NCBI GenBank assembly: GCA_012970285.1
Contig: JIBW01000001.1
Location: forward strand, 25,615-89,614
DNA length: 64,000 nt
Reading direction: 5' to 3'
DNA from: Bacillaceae bacterium JMAK1
GTDB lineage: Bacteria > Bacillota > Bacilli > Bacillales > Marinococcaceae
Below the pieces are notes generated by a model. It did not search any database. It saw only the letters and a list, made by a program, of their open reading frames with translations, and was not told the DNA's origin. The translations under genes were made by a program, and so were the position numbers. Shown here one piece after another: positions 1-8,562 of this stretch. Positions within the stretch are counted from its first letter, which is position 1. Each line of letters begins with the position of its first letter.

Positions 1-744
1 CGTGCGATCTGCAGAAAGTGTTGTTTTACCTGTTCCAGAAAGACCGAAGAAAAGCGCAACATCGCCTTCTTTACCTGTATTTGCAGAACAGTGCATCGGT
101 AAAACGTTTTGAGCAGGCAACAAGTAATTCATAATTGAGAAGATGGACTTCTTCATCTCACCTGCATACTCAGTACCACCAATTAATACGATTCGTTCTT
201 CAAAGGAAATATGAACAAATGCTTCAGAACGTGTACCATCAACCTCAGGATCAGCTTTAAATCCTGGTGCTGAGACGATTGTAAATCCGTTCTCTTCTTC
301 AGCAGGACGTTCGTTTTCTTCAGGACGAATAAATAATTGACGAGCAAAAAGGTTGTGCCAAGCAAATTCATTAACGACACGGAGGGAAAGGCGGTAGTCG
401 GTGTCTTTACCTGCGTAACCGTTAGTAACAAAAAGTGCATCTTGTTGACCTAAATAGTGAAGCACTTTACGATATAATTTAGAGAAGACATCTTTATCAA
501 CCGCAGCGTTTACGACACCCCAATCAATCGAGTCGTGAACTGACGGTTCATCAACGATGAATTTATCTTTTGGTGATCGACCTGTGTACAAACCAGTAGT
601 GGCTGCAAATGCGCCAGATTTTGTTAGTACACCTTCGCCTCGTGAGAGTGCTCTTTCCACTAATCTCGATTCAGGAAGATCAGTTTCAATGTGATCTCCA
701 TTCAGTAAGTGTTGCAGTGCAGACTCAAAAGATACGGTACTCAT
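1..744 (-). CDS. pckA: Phosphoenolpyruvate carboxykinase (ATP), N-terminal part; cut by window edge
   Basis: ATP-dependent PEP carboxykinase converts oxaloacetate and ATP to phosphoenolpyruvate, CO2 and ADP, the first committed step of gluconeogenesis in the cytosol. The visible 248 codons start at ATG 744 (complement), after an AAGGAG about 10 nt upstream, and run off the window at base 1 in frame. The family is about 530 residues, so roughly half is seen. The kinase-1a P-loop [13 protein letters not shown] is at residues 234-246, and the N-terminal part has the [12 protein letters not shown] signature of the ATP-type enzyme. It is divergent from the DCC gene and metK, as pckA/metK are in B. 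subtilis. On the complement a TATACT box with a weak TAGACT -35 lies upstream and may be its promoter. Identity is secure; the C-terminus is simply not in the window. Confidence 0.97.
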   Translation of the reverse strand, partial: MSTVSFESALQHLLNGDHIETDLPESRLVERALSRGEGVLTKSGAFAATTGLYTGRSPKDKFIVDEPSVHDSIDWGVVNAAVDKDVFSKLYRKVLHYLGQQDALFVTNGYAGKDTDYRLSLRVVNEFAWHNLFARQLFIRPEENERPAEEENGFTIVSAPGFKADPEVDGTRSEAFVHISFEERIVLIGGTEYAGEMKKSIFSIMNYLLPAQNVLPMHCSANTGKEGDVALFFGLSGTGKTTLSADRT

Positions 745-899
745 AGTAGCAAAACTCCTTCTCACAATAATCACGGAACGAAAGTGTTGAATTGATTTGA
801 AATTAGTATAACACATTTTGATTTATAGTCTATACTATTTTTCGATTTCACAAAGGTGTCATGTTTAACGTGGATTTTATAAAAAAGGTGTGATCAACT

Positions 900-1283
900 A
901 TGGACTCTTGTGTCGTCTTTTATGATCAACAATGTACGATTTGTCAAAAAACAAAGCGTGTAATCCAAACATACGATCAGTTTAAGCATGTTAAATGGGT
1001 GGATTTACATGAACCTGAGTTAGAACAACAGTATCCGTTTATTCGATCGACTGATTTAACGAAAGAAATGCATGTTTTAATCAATTCGACATACGTGTAT
1101 CGTGGTTATGATGGTGTCTTAAGGCTACTGGAAGAACACGCATTATTAAAGTACCCGATGCGCATCATAAACATGAGACCATTTAACGTGATTGGCAGAG
1201 GATTATATAGGAAGATTGCCGAAAATCGGCCAGTCATTGGGCAACATTGCAATCATGATCACTGTAAACTAGACATTTCTTAG
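900..1283 (+). CDS. DCC-family thiol-disulfide oxidoreductase-like protein (DUF393)
   Basis: A 127-residue protein of the DCC family, named after an N-terminal Asp-x-x-Cys-x-x-Cys motif. Here the motif is seen as DQQCTICQ at residues 9-16, after a VVFYD beta strand, as in thioredoxin-like folds. Family members are predicted thiol-disulfide oxidoreductases, but no substrate is established, so only a general redox role can be offered. The start ATG at 900 follows an AAGGTG ribosome site. It sits alone between divergent pckA and the metK riboswitch, an insertion relative to the B. subtilis pckA-metK neighbourhood as I recall it. No obvious terminator follows, so read-through into the S-box region is possible. 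Confidence 0.85.
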   Translation: MDSCVVFYDQQCTICQKTKRVIQTYDQFKHVKWVDLHEPELEQQYPFIRSTDLTKEMHVLINSTYVYRGYDGVLRLLEEHALLKYPMRIINMRPFNVIGRGLYRKIAENRPVIGQHCNHDHCKLDIS

Positions 1284-1330
1284 TCAATAAAACAGAAGAT
1301 TCTACTATTCGACTAAATCCTTGTCGAGAT

Positions 1331-1359
1331 TTGCAATTCTTCGCGTTTGCCGTTATATT
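1331..1359 (+). promoter_or_regulatory. Candidate sigma-A promoter of metK leader
   Basis: TTGCAA (1331-1336) and TATATT (1354-1359) are separated by 17 bp and lie about 12 bp upstream of the first conserved helix of the SAM riboswitch, where the transcript should begin. Confidence 0.55.
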
Positions 1360-1372
1360 TACTTGGTAGGCT

Positions 1373-1485
1373 TTTATCAGGAGAAGGTGGAGGGACAGGC
1401 CCTTTGAAACCCAGCAACCATCTGTGTCATACAGAAAAGGTGCCAACCTGGCAAAACATCATCTGTTTTGCAAGATAAGAGGCGA
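1373..1485 (+). ncRNA. SAM-I (S-box) riboswitch aptamer
   Basis: The block from 1373 carries the S-box hallmarks in order: a TTATCAGGAGAAGGTGGAGGG 5' segment, GGCCCTTTGAAACCCAGCAACC, an AAGGTGCCAA segment, and a closing GATAAGA at 1474-1480 that pairs with the 5' TTATC. It precedes metK, a classical S-box target. In this class S-adenosylmethionine binding stabilises the aptamer and lets the downstream terminator form, lowering SAM synthetase when SAM is abundant. Confidence 0.95.
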
Positions 1486-1500
1486 AAGGTGAAAGGTAAT

Positions 1501-1533
1501 GCCCCTTCCCTCATCGGTGAAGGGGCTTTTTTT
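1501..1533 (+). terminator. Riboswitch-controlled intrinsic terminator
   Basis: GCCCCTTC (1501-1508) pairs with GAAGGGGC (1519-1526), followed by seven T residues. It lies directly after the S-box aptamer and 140 bp before metK, so it is the expression platform of the riboswitch. Confidence 0.92.
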
Positions 1534-1673
1534 CATGAAATCATACGATAACTCGCCCTTATATTCTTTATGGTTCGTACCATAAAGGGAAATGAAGTGT
1601 TTTGGGTCGATACACGCACTCTAGAGCACTTCAAACATATAAAGTAATACAGTGTTTCATAAGGAGGAGAATC

Positions 1674-2876
1674 ATGGAAGCAAATGGGCGTCGCCTTTTT
1701 ACGTCAGAATCTGTAACAGAGGGCCATCCAGACAAGATTTGTGATCAAGTATCGGATGCAATCTTAGATGAAATTTTACGACATGATCCAAACGCTAGAG
1801 TGGCATGTGAAACGGTTGCAAATACGGGAATGATCCTAGTAACTGGTGAGATTACGACAACGACGTACGTTGATATTCAAAAGATCGTACGTGAAACGTT
1901 AACAGAAATCGGGTACACGAGAGCGAAGTATGGCTTAGACGCTGAAACGTGCTCAATTCTTACCGCGATTGATGAGCAATCTCCTGATATTGCTCAAGGT
2001 GTTAACGCAGCACTCGAAGCTCGCGAAGGCGCGATGACAGACAAAGAAATTGAGGAGATCGGTGCTGGAGACCAAGGTTTAATGTTTGGTTATGCGGACA
2101 ATGAAACGAAAGAATTTATGCCTATGCCAATTTCATTGTCACACCGACTTGCTCGTCAATTAGCAAAGGTACGTAAAGATGGTACAGTAGATTACTTACG
2201 ACCTGATGGTAAAACGCAAGTAACGATTGAGTACGATGAAGATGACAAACCGGTACGAATCGATACGATTGTCATTTCAACACAGCATCATCCTGAAGCG
2301 ACACTTGAGCAAATTGAGCGCGATTTGCAAAAGTATGTGATCGAGCCAATCGTTCCTGAAAAGTGGGTCGACGAAAAAACGAAGTTCTTCATTAATCCGA
2401 CAGGACGTTTCGTGATTGGTGGACCACAAGGGGACGCAGGTTTAACAGGGCGGAAGATTATTGTTGATACGTACGGTGGATTTGCTCGTCACGGTGGGGG
2501 AGCATTCTCTGGGAAAGATCCTACAAAGGTCGACCGTTCAGGTTCTTATGCCGCACGTTACGTTGCGAAGAACCTCGTAGCAGCAGGTCTTGCTGAAAAG
2601 TGTGAAGTGCAATTGGCGTATGCTATTGGAGTTGCGAAACCTGTCTCAATCTCCATCAACACGTTTGGTACGGGTAAAGCAAGTGAGAGCGAGTTGCTTA
2701 ACCTCGTTGAAGATCACTTTGACTTGCGTCCTGCAGGGATCATTAAGATGCTCGATTTACGTACTCCGATTTACAAGCAGACTGCAGCTTACGGACATTT
2801 CGGACGTACAGATGTTGACTTACCATGGGAACGTACGGATAAAGCAGATCAACTCAAAAAAGCAGCAAACATCTAG
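1674..2876 (+). CDS. metK: S-adenosylmethionine synthetase
   Basis: Methionine adenosyltransferase makes S-adenosylmethionine from methionine and ATP. The protein is 400 residues, the usual length, and contains the early [13 protein letters not shown] motif, the [12 protein letters not shown] nucleotide loop and the C-terminal [16 protein letters not shown] signature. The start is ATG 1674, preceded by AAGGAGGAG at ideal spacing. An in-frame upstream extension to 1602 has no ribosome site and reads through the leader, so it was discarded. Expression is controlled by the S-box riboswitch upstream, and a strong terminator follows the stop codon. The gene is monocistronic. Identity is not in doubt. 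Confidence 0.98.
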   Translation: MEANGRRLFTSESVTEGHPDKICDQVSDAILDEILRHDPNARVACETVANTGMILVTGEITTTTYVDIQKIVRETLTEIGYTRAKYGLDAETCSILTAIDEQSPDIAQGVNAALEAREGAMTDKEIEEIGAGDQGLMFGYADNETKEFMPMPISLSHRLARQLAKVRKDGTVDYLRPDGKTQVTIEYDEDDKPVRIDTIVISTQHHPEATLEQIERDLQKYVIEPIVPEKWVDEKTKFFINPTGRFVIGGPQGDAGLTGRKIIVDTYGGFARHGGGAFSGKDPTKVDRSGSYAARYVAKNLVAAGLAEKCEVQLAYAIGVAKPVSISINTFGTGKASESELLNLVEDHFDLRPAGIIKMLDLRTPIYKQTAAYGHFGRTDVDLPWERTDKADQLKKAANI

Positions 2877-2883
2877 ACGATGT

Positions 2884-2917
2884 AAAAAGCCTTGTCACTG
2901 TGACAAGGCTTTTTTTA
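2884..2917 (+). terminator. Intrinsic terminator after metK
   Basis: AAAGCCTTGTCA and TGACAAGGCTTT form a near-perfect hairpin followed by a T-run, beginning 8 bp after the metK stop. Confidence 0.92.
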
Positions 2918-2933
2918 TTTGAGAAATAAAGGT

Positions 2934-2978
2934 TGTCATTTCAAATCGCCATGACATTCATCTAATGACAGATGTCAC
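2934..2978. promoter_or_regulatory. Cluster of TGTCAT/ATGACA half-sites before the ABC/two-component operon
   Basis: Four copies of one hexamer lie within 45 bp: TGTCAT at 2934-2939, ATGACA at 2951-2956, ATGACA at 2965-2970 and ATGTCA at 2972-2977. They are arranged as overlapping inverted and direct repeats. The position just upstream of an operon that encodes its own NarL-type response regulator makes a response-regulator operator the natural reading. No experiment supports it here. Confidence 0.45.
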
Positions 2979-3037
2979 TACTTATTGATGTAAGAACGTT
3001 ACATACTAAAGGTAATCTAATTGGGATGGTGAAAAGA

Positions 3038-3988
3038 ATGACAATTGCATCAATCAAAGGCATCGTAAAGCGGTATAAACATCAAATTGCTCTTGATTAT
3101 GTTGATTTAGATATTCATGAAGGAGAAATTCTCGGTTTACTCGGACCGAATGGCGCAGGAAAAACGACGCTAATTCATTGCTTAATGGGAATTATCCCTT
3201 TTGATAAAGGTGTCATCCAATTGTTCGGGCAAGAAGGAGCGGTATTTCACCATGAAAATAAAAAGAAAATGGGTCTCGTTACGCAAGAGATTACTGTGTT
3301 TGAGGAATTAACAGCAAAAGAGAACTTAGAGTTTTTTGCGGGTGTATACGGTTTGAAGGGTGAAGAGAAGAAACAACGGGTCAAAGAAGCCCTTGAGTTC
3401 GTTGGTTTATCGTCAAAGGCAAAGCAAACGCCGAACAAATTCTCAGGTGGTATGAAACGAAGATTGAATATCGCTTGTGCTCTTACCCATCGTCCGAAGC
3501 TTCTAATCATGGATGAGCCGACCGTCGGGATTGATCCCCAATCCAGAAACCATATCCTAGACGCAGTTAGAAAGTTAAAAGAACAAGGGACGACAATTTT
3601 GTACACGACTCATTATATGGAAGAGGTTCAATCCATTGCTACACGGGTTGTCATCGTTGACCAAGGACAAGTGATTTCAGAAGGTACTGTCGATGAATTA
3701 ATCAACAACATCCAGCATGAAGAAAAGATCCTCATTGATGTGAACGATGCGACAATGATCCCAATCGATCGGTTAAAGAGCTTAGAAGGCGTTAAGCAAG
3801 TGCAAGTGAACGGATCAGTCATTCAGATCATATCAAATGCGGGTGCTGGTAATCTTGATCGGGCACTCTCAATCGTGAAAGAAACGAGTGGTGTCGTCGG
3901 AATTCAAGCAGAAAAGCCGAATTTAGAAGATGTCTTTCTAACACTTACAGGTAAACAACTTCGTGATGGAGAGGATGATCCTTCATGA
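3038..3988 (+). CDS. ABC transporter ATP-binding protein (LnrL/DrrA-like)
   Basis: Cytosolic nucleotide-binding subunit of an ABC exporter, 316 residues from the chosen start. Walker A GPNGAGKTT is at residues 36-44, the Q-loop is VTQE near 81-84, signature SGGM at 136-139, and Walker B LLIMDEP at 155-161. The C-terminal third is the accessory domain typical of drug- or antibiotic-export ATPases. ATG 3038 has GGTG six bases upstream. An earlier in-frame ATG at 2972 lies inside the TGTCAT repeat cluster and lacks a ribosome site, so it was rejected. The gene overlaps the first permease by an ATGA. The order ATPase, permease, permease, kinase, regulator resembles the linearmycin-type LnrLMN with LnrJK; the substrate is unknown. 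Confidence 0.93.
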   Translation: MTIASIKGIVKRYKHQIALDYVDLDIHEGEILGLLGPNGAGKTTLIHCLMGIIPFDKGVIQLFGQEGAVFHHENKKKMGLVTQEITVFEELTAKENLEFFAGVYGLKGEEKKQRVKEALEFVGLSSKAKQTPNKFSGGMKRRLNIACALTHRPKLLIMDEPTVGIDPQSRNHILDAVRKLKEQGTTILYTTHYMEEVQSIATRVVIVDQGQVISEGTVDELINNIQHEEKILIDVNDATMIPIDRLKSLEGVKQVQVNGSVIQIISNAGAGNLDRALSIVKETSGVVGIQAEKPNLEDVFLTLTGKQLRDGEDDPS

Positions 3989-4716
3989 AGGAATTAGCTA
4001 CGATTCGGTTTATCGGGATTAGAATGAGTCGGGATTTTATTACGATGATCTTGTTGCTTGGTGTTCCTATCATTCTAATAACGGTCTTTTCGATCATTCT
4101 CGGAGAAGTGGAAGGGCTTAGTGGCACACCGATCAGGGATGAAACTGTCGTTCTTTTAGTTCTCGGTTTTCAATTATTCGGCGGTGCAATAACAATGAAT
4201 TACGTTCATCAAGATCTATTCGCCGAACGAAAAAATCGTCTACTCTCGTTACCGATGAACACAACGCTATACGGATTTTCAATTATGCTTGCGGGCATCA
4301 TTTATTCTATTCTGTTAGGAATTATATTAATCACCTATACGACCATGGTCTTTGATGTGAACTGGGGTAATTTCATTTGGGCATTACTCGTCATTACACT
4401 CATGTCGTCATTATCAAGCATTGTTTGCCTCGTATTCACCTTTTCAGTGAAGAACTTTAAAATCGCTGAGCGGTTAAGTGAGGTGTACGGTGTAGGGATG
4501 ATTTTACTTGCAGGGCTGTTCTTTCCGATGCCAGACAATGCTTTAATCAACATGTTTAATGACTATGTGAACCCGCTTATGCTTGCGTATTCGTCGATCG
4601 ACCAAGTGAGAAGCGGAGGGCTTTCAGACGGTTGGTTGTATGCAGCATTGCTTAGTGTGCTCATACTCATCGCGTTTGGACTATTGCTTCTTACAGGGCG
4701 GAGACGTATGCCATGA
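3985..4716 (+). CDS. ABC-2 type permease subunit 1
   Basis: A 243-residue integral membrane protein with about six hydrophobic segments (near residues 20-40, 58-75, 100-125, 128-150, 165-185 and 215-237). It has the short N-terminal cytosolic arm of ABC-2 permeases, and a loop containing FAERKNRLLSLPMNT that resembles the coupling region of this class. It begins at ATG 3985, overlapping the ATPase stop by 4 bp, and ends overlapping the next permease by 4 bp, so the three are translationally coupled. With the neighbouring permease it should form the heterodimeric membrane pore. The exported compound cannot be deduced. Confidence 0.9.
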   Translation: MKELATIRFIGIRMSRDFITMILLLGVPIILITVFSIILGEVEGLSGTPIRDETVVLLVLGFQLFGGAITMNYVHQDLFAERKNRLLSLPMNTTLYGFSIMLAGIIYSILLGIILITYTTMVFDVNWGNFIWALLVITLMSSLSSIVCLVFTFSVKNFKIAERLSEVYGVGMILLAGLFFPMPDNALINMFNDYVNPLMLAYSSIDQVRSGGLSDGWLYAALLSVLILIAFGLLLLTGRRRMP

Positions 4717-5402
4717 CAATATTTAGATTTGCACTTAAACGAATTTTACGTGATAAAACGAACGTGTTGTTTCTGACGCTGTTTCCAATTGCTGCGATCT
4801 TTTTGCCTACTGCTGAGGACGGTTGGCCGCTACTTCCTCTTGGTTATCAATACTTCGGTATTCTATTGCTGTTTGTTAGCATTCGCCTTACGAGTATTAT
4901 GATTGAAGATCGTCAAAAAGGGGTTGTGAAACGGCTTGCCGCCGCACCCGTTTCACACTTTAACTATTTGTGGCAGAACTTGCTCGCATTTTCGGTGATT
5001 ATGATTATCCAAATTATCATCATTATTAGTGGTGGGTATGCGTATGGTCATGAATTATATGAGCCTTGGAACTTGACGATTCTTTATCTCGTCTTTATGT
5101 TCACAGCGATTTCGATTAGTCTTGCTTGGAACTCATTATATAGAAGTAAAGAGTCATCATTTCTTATTTTTATGGCGGTTATCGTCTTGATGGCATTGCT
5201 CGGGGGAATTCTGTTCCCTGTGGAGATGATGCCTGTAGTTTTTGAAAGAATTGCTGTCATTTTTCCAACGTATTGGCTTTCAGAGGGCATCGAATGGATC
5301 GTTTTCGGAGAAGATCGTGGTGATTTCTTGTTCATTAATGGTGTTTTATTGTTATATGCATTGTTCTTTTTAATCATAGGAAGCATACGAAGAATCAGTT
5401 AG
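4713..5402 (+). CDS. ABC-2 type permease subunit 2
   Basis: Second membrane subunit, 229 residues, again with about six hydrophobic segments. It carries a cytosolic RQKGVVKRLAAAPVS stretch typical of ABC-2 permeases after the second membrane span. ATG 4713 overlaps the previous stop as ATGA. Two non-identical permeases with one ATPase match the LnrLMN layout rather than the single-permease YvfR-YvfS layout. A terminator follows at 5417-5444, and the kinase gene starts 74 bp downstream, so export and signalling genes may be partly separable transcripts. Confidence 0.9.
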   Translation: MTIFRFALKRILRDKTNVLFLTLFPIAAIFLPTAEDGWPLLPLGYQYFGILLLFVSIRLTSIMIEDRQKGVVKRLAAAPVSHFNYLWQNLLAFSVIMIIQIIIIISGGYAYGHELYEPWNLTILYLVFMFTAISISLAWNSLYRSKESSFLIFMAVIVLMALLGGILFPVEMMPVVFERIAVIFPTYWLSEGIEWIVFGEDRGDFLFINGVLLLYALFFLIIGSIRRIS

Positions 5403-5416
5403 AGGTTCACGCGAAG

Positions 5417-5444
5417 CCCTTCAGCTCTTGAGCGAAGGGTTTTT
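5417..5444 (+). terminator. Intrinsic terminator between permease and histidine kinase genes
   Basis: CCCTTC-A-GCTC pairs with GAGC-GAAGGG around a TT loop, with one bulged A, followed by five T residues. It could attenuate transcription into the two-component genes. Confidence 0.75.
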
Positions 5445-5476
5445 AACACTTATAGTAAAGGTATCGAGGTGATCGT

Positions 5477-6532
5477 ATGGTGAATGTTTGGCGATTTATG
5501 AACATCGTGTTTTTAATTGCACTTTGGATTTACCAAGATCCACCCCTTGTCAGTTTCTTGTTCGTAATTTCCCTCGCAATCATCGTCTGCTTACGATGGC
5601 GTTTTCGTCTTCCAAGTTGGACGATCATCATCGACCTAATCTTATGCTTTCTATTTATCCCGCTTTGGGGCAGTAGCGCGTATGGCCTAGCGTTACCTGT
5701 ATATGAAATGATGTCTCGTCAAAAATATCGCTTTCTCATTGTTGTTATTTTACTTATTGCTCTGTTTGAGCTTTATTCAATCGTTCTACTATGGCTGCTT
5801 TTTCAAGCAGGCACTTTTGGGGTATGGGATGCAAGTTCGAAAAAACAACGTGAACGATACATAACCGAAGCAGATCGGGAACGCCACGCTCGCCAAGCAC
5901 TTGAAAATGTGAAAGAAGAATTATTAAAGTCAAATCGTAAAACGGCACAACTGGCCGAAGTATCAGAACGAAACCGGATTGCACGGGATCTTCATGATCA
6001 CGTTGGTCATGATTTGACAGGAGCAAACCTTGCTTTAGAAGCATATGAACAGCTAGAAGGAAGAGAAGCAGAAGCGATGCTAAATGAAGTGAAGCTTCGG
6101 GTTGCTCGTAGCACAGCGATGCTTCGTGACACTGTCCATGATATGACGCCAGTTACGAGAATCGGTGTCGATGTGCTCGAGCACATTGCTAAAGAATTTA
6201 TTCATACATCAGTTTCTTTCCAACGTTCAGGAGATATGAAGCTTGTTCCCGCACATTATTGGGGGTTACTAGAACCTTGTTTAAAAGAAGCATTAACGAA
6301 CGTGGCGAGGCATAGTGATGCAACTGAAGTAAACGTTAACCTTGACGTAACAACGTATTTAGTGAGACTAAGCATACAAGACAATGGGACAGAATCTAAA
6401 CATCTTGGAGAAGGTAGCGGCATTCGGAATTTAAAGGTGCGTGCCCGAGCAAATGGTGGCAGCGTAACTGTCAATACTGTAAATGGTTATCAAGTTGTAT
6501 GCGTATTACCGCTTGAGGAGGATAAAAGATGA
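5477..6532 (+). CDS. Sensor histidine kinase, NarL-cognate (HisKA_3) type
   Basis: A 351-residue membrane sensor kinase. The first 115 residues hold four to five hydrophobic segments with almost no extracellular domain, so it probably senses within the membrane or through the transporter. A coiled linker (about 120-165) leads to the dimerisation/phosphoacceptor helix RIARDLHDHVGHDL, with the likely phosphorylated His at residue 173. An HATPase domain follows, with N-box EALTNVARHS, DNGT, and GSGIRNLKVRA. ATG 5477 has GAGGTG upstream. The stop overlaps the response regulator start by ATGA. Small intramembrane-sensing kinases beside an exporter commonly detect cell-envelope-active compounds, but that is inference here. 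Confidence 0.93.
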   Translation: MVNVWRFMNIVFLIALWIYQDPPLVSFLFVISLAIIVCLRWRFRLPSWTIIIDLILCFLFIPLWGSSAYGLALPVYEMMSRQKYRFLIVVILLIALFELYSIVLLWLLFQAGTFGVWDASSKKQRERYITEADRERHARQALENVKEELLKSNRKTAQLAEVSERNRIARDLHDHVGHDLTGANLALEAYEQLEGREAEAMLNEVKLRVARSTAMLRDTVHDMTPVTRIGVDVLEHIAKEFIHTSVSFQRSGDMKLVPAHYWGLLEPCLKEALTNVARHSDATEVNVNLDVTTYLVRLSIQDNGTESKHLGEGSGIRNLKVRARANGGSVTVNTVNGYQVVCVLPLEEDKR

Positions 6533-7146
6533 AGTTATTAATCGTTGACGACGATCCCCTTGTAAGGCAAAGCTTGACGTTGTTATTGGAAAAGGAAGCA
6601 GACTTCACGGTTATTGGTGTAGCTACAGATGGCGAGGATGCCCTTCGTTTTTGCGGAAAACACCAACCCGATGTTATTCTCATGGATATTCGCATGCCGA
6701 CGATGGATGGAATTGAATGTACAAAAAGAGTAAGTGACACGTGGCCAGAAATCCGAATAATGATGTTGACAACGTTTAAGGATGAACAGAATATACGCCT
6801 CGCACTAAATGCAGGAGCAAAAGGATACGTCTTAAAATCTTCCTCCATTGATGATATGGCGCAACAGATTCGAACGCTTGCCGCAGGAAGTTCAGTTCTT
6901 GATGCGGATGTGCTAAAGGAGATTGTGAGTCCGACAGAACAGTATCAACTCGTTGATCAATTAACTAAAAGAGAGAATGACATCGTGGAAGCGATTGCCC
7001 AAGGACTTTCCAATCAGGAGATTGCCGATACGCTGTTTTTGAGTGTTGGTACAGTAAGGAATACGTTATCGGTGATCTTAGATAAGCTGGAACTAAGAGA
7101 CCGCACACAGCTAGCTATTTTTTATTGGAAACAAGTTCGGAAATAA
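6529..7146 (+). CDS. NarL/LuxR-family response regulator
   Basis: A 205-residue DNA-binding response regulator. The receiver domain (1-118) has the acidic pocket DDD at residues 7-9, the phosphoacceptor Asp53 in LMDIRMP, and the conserved Lys in VLKSSS near 104. The C-terminal LuxR-type helix-turn-helix is LTKREN...SNQEIADTLFLSVGTVRNTLS. It is translationally coupled to the kinase and is its obvious partner. The most likely target is the operon's own control region, where TGTCAT/ATGACA repeats are found at 2934-2978. A hairpin follows the stop. Confidence 0.95.
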   Translation: MKLLIVDDDPLVRQSLTLLLEKEADFTVIGVATDGEDALRFCGKHQPDVILMDIRMPTMDGIECTKRVSDTWPEIRIMMLTTFKDEQNIRLALNAGAKGYVLKSSSIDDMAQQIRTLAAGSSVLDADVLKEIVSPTEQYQLVDQLTKRENDIVEAIAQGLSNQEIADTLFLSVGTVRNTLSVILDKLELRDRTQLAIFYWKQVRK

Positions 7147-7152
7147 AAAGAG

Positions 7153-7191
7153 CAACAGCCGAAGGATCAGTTTCTGCTCCTTCGGCTGTTG
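7153..7191. terminator. Strong hairpin after the response regulator
   Basis: CAACAGCCGAAGGA and its perfect complement TCCTTCGGCTGTTG form a 14-bp stem with an 11-nt loop. The U-tract is better on the complement (CTCTTTTT) than on the top strand (AAAATCTT), so it may serve both converging transcripts. Confidence 0.75.
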
Positions 7192-7284
7192 AAAATCTTA
7201 TAAACGATTAGAGATTCCCCTGATGATGAAACTATCATAATCCCCACATACATCACCGAATTGTACAAATCCCCAGCATATAGA

Positions 7285-7317
7285 AACGATCCCTGGTCCA
7301 GAGAACCAGGGATCGTT
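7285..7317 (-). terminator. Hairpin downstream of the aminopeptidase gene
   Basis: AACGATCCCTGGT and ACCAGGGATCGTT are perfect complements around a short loop, 13 bp past the aminopeptidase stop. The following U-tract on the complement is short (TTTCT), so efficiency is uncertain. Confidence 0.7.
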
Positions 7318-7329
7318 CGTAAATCTAAA

Positions 7330-8562
7330 TTAGATCGCCCATTCACCGTTACGGAACACGGCTTCGCGAGTTCCATCTGCATGAATGCCATCAATGTCCA
7401 TATCTGCCGCACCCATCATGAAATCTACGTGAGTGATGCTTTGGTTAATGCCACTTGCTTCAAGTTCTTCTTTATTCATTTCTTTGCCACCTTCAATGTT
7501 AAAGGCGTATGCACTACCAATAGCTAAGTGGTTTGAAGCATTCTCATCAAAGAGCGTGTTGTAAAAGATTAAATCCATGTCAGAGATTGGTGAACGGTGA
7601 GGAACAAGGGCAACTTCACCGATGTATTTAGACCCTTCATCGCCTTCTAAAATGCCTTTTAGTGTTGCCTCGCCTTGAGCGGCTTTGTAATCAACAATCT
7701 TGCCGTCTTTAAACGTTAATGTAAAGTCGGTAATTAATGTTCCTCCGTAGTTTAATGGCTTTGTACTCGTTACGGTGCCATTCACTCCGTGTTTCTTCGC
7801 TGCAGTAAACACTTCTTCAGTAGGGATGTTGGCAACAAAATCAACCCCAGCTTTACTCGTACTCCCACCTGATGCCCAAATGTGTGTGTCAGGTAGTTCA
7901 ATCGTTAAGTCAGTGCCATTTGCCTTATAGTGAAGGGCATGGAATTTCTTGTTGTTCAGTTTTTCACGCTTTTCATCAAGTACGGCAAGGTGTTTTTGCC
8001 ACGCATCAACAACATCGTCTTCGTGCATGCGTGTTGCTTGGAAAATGTCATTCCATAACTTCGTGACCGCTTGCTCATCACTTTCGTTTGGATACACTTT
8101 CTTTGCCCATTCTGCTGATGGAACCGCAACAATGGACCAACTTACTTTGTCGGACTGAATATAGCTTCGGAACGTTTCATTTGCTTGTCCACCTGCTTTT
8201 TGTTGCATGGCAACATGTTCAGGGTTGGCTTCTTTTAATAAGTCGGGGTTACCACCAGTGATTGAAAGAAAAGCAGCGTCTTCTTTCGCAGCTTCAATAA
8301 GTGGATCGGCTTTCCACTGTGGATAGGTTTTGAACGCTTCTTCGTCCGCATATTGGAATTTAAGACGTGTCGCTTCTTCATCATTCCACTCGATGTGCAC
8401 GTTGTGTGAACCAAGTTCGTAAGCGCGTTTCGTTAGTGCATGAACAAATGGAGCTGCATACGTTGGCGTTCTTACGTAAAGCGTTTGACCTTTTTGTAAA
8501 TTGACGCCTACTTTAAGTGCTAAATCTGCGTAGTTTTCAAGGTTTTGTTGGAATTCGGTCAT
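7330..8562 (-). CDS. M29-family metallo-aminopeptidase (AmpS/PepS type)
   Basis: A 410-residue cytosolic leucyl-type aminopeptidase of family M29, which removes N-terminal residues from peptides with a two-metal site. It shows the N-terminal domain of AmpS/PepS and the metal-ligand regions ANIPTEEVFT, IGEVALVP, NHLAIGSAY and the C-terminal HVDFMMGAADMDIDG. Length is normal for the family. On the complement, AAGGAGCGATGAATC precedes ATG 8562. The start overlaps the stop of the upstream carbonic-anhydrase-like gene by ATGA, so the two are translationally coupled. A hairpin follows. The role is general peptide recycling; specificity cannot be read from sequence. Confidence 0.95.
   Translation of the reverse strand: MTEFQQNLENYADLALKVGVNLQKGQTLYVRTPTYAAPFVHALTKRAYELGSHNVHIEWNDEEATRLKFQYADEEAFKTYPQWKADPLIEAAKEDAAFLSITGGNPDLLKEANPEHVAMQQKAGGQANETFRSYIQSDKVSWSIVAVPSAEWAKKVYPNESDEQAVTKLWNDIFQATRMHEDDVVDAWQKHLAVLDEKREKLNNKKFHALHYKANGTDLTIELPDTHIWASGGSTSKAGVDFVANIPTEEVFTAAKKHGVNGTVTSTKPLNYGGTLITDFTLTFKDGKIVDYKAAQGEATLKGILEGDEGSKYIGEVALVPHRSPISDMDLIFYNTLFDENASNHLAIGSAYAFNIEGGKEMNKEELEASGINQSITHVDFMMGAADMDIDGIHADGTREAVFRNGEWAI

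Noticed and set aside
2590..2922. 110-codon frame within the end of metK
   Set aside because: Shadow in another frame of metK, with no ribosome site and passing into the terminator.
2972..3037. Upstream start for the ABC ATPase at ATG 2972
   Set aside because: It lies inside the TGTCAT repeat cluster, has no ribosome site, and adds 22 residues not typical of the family.
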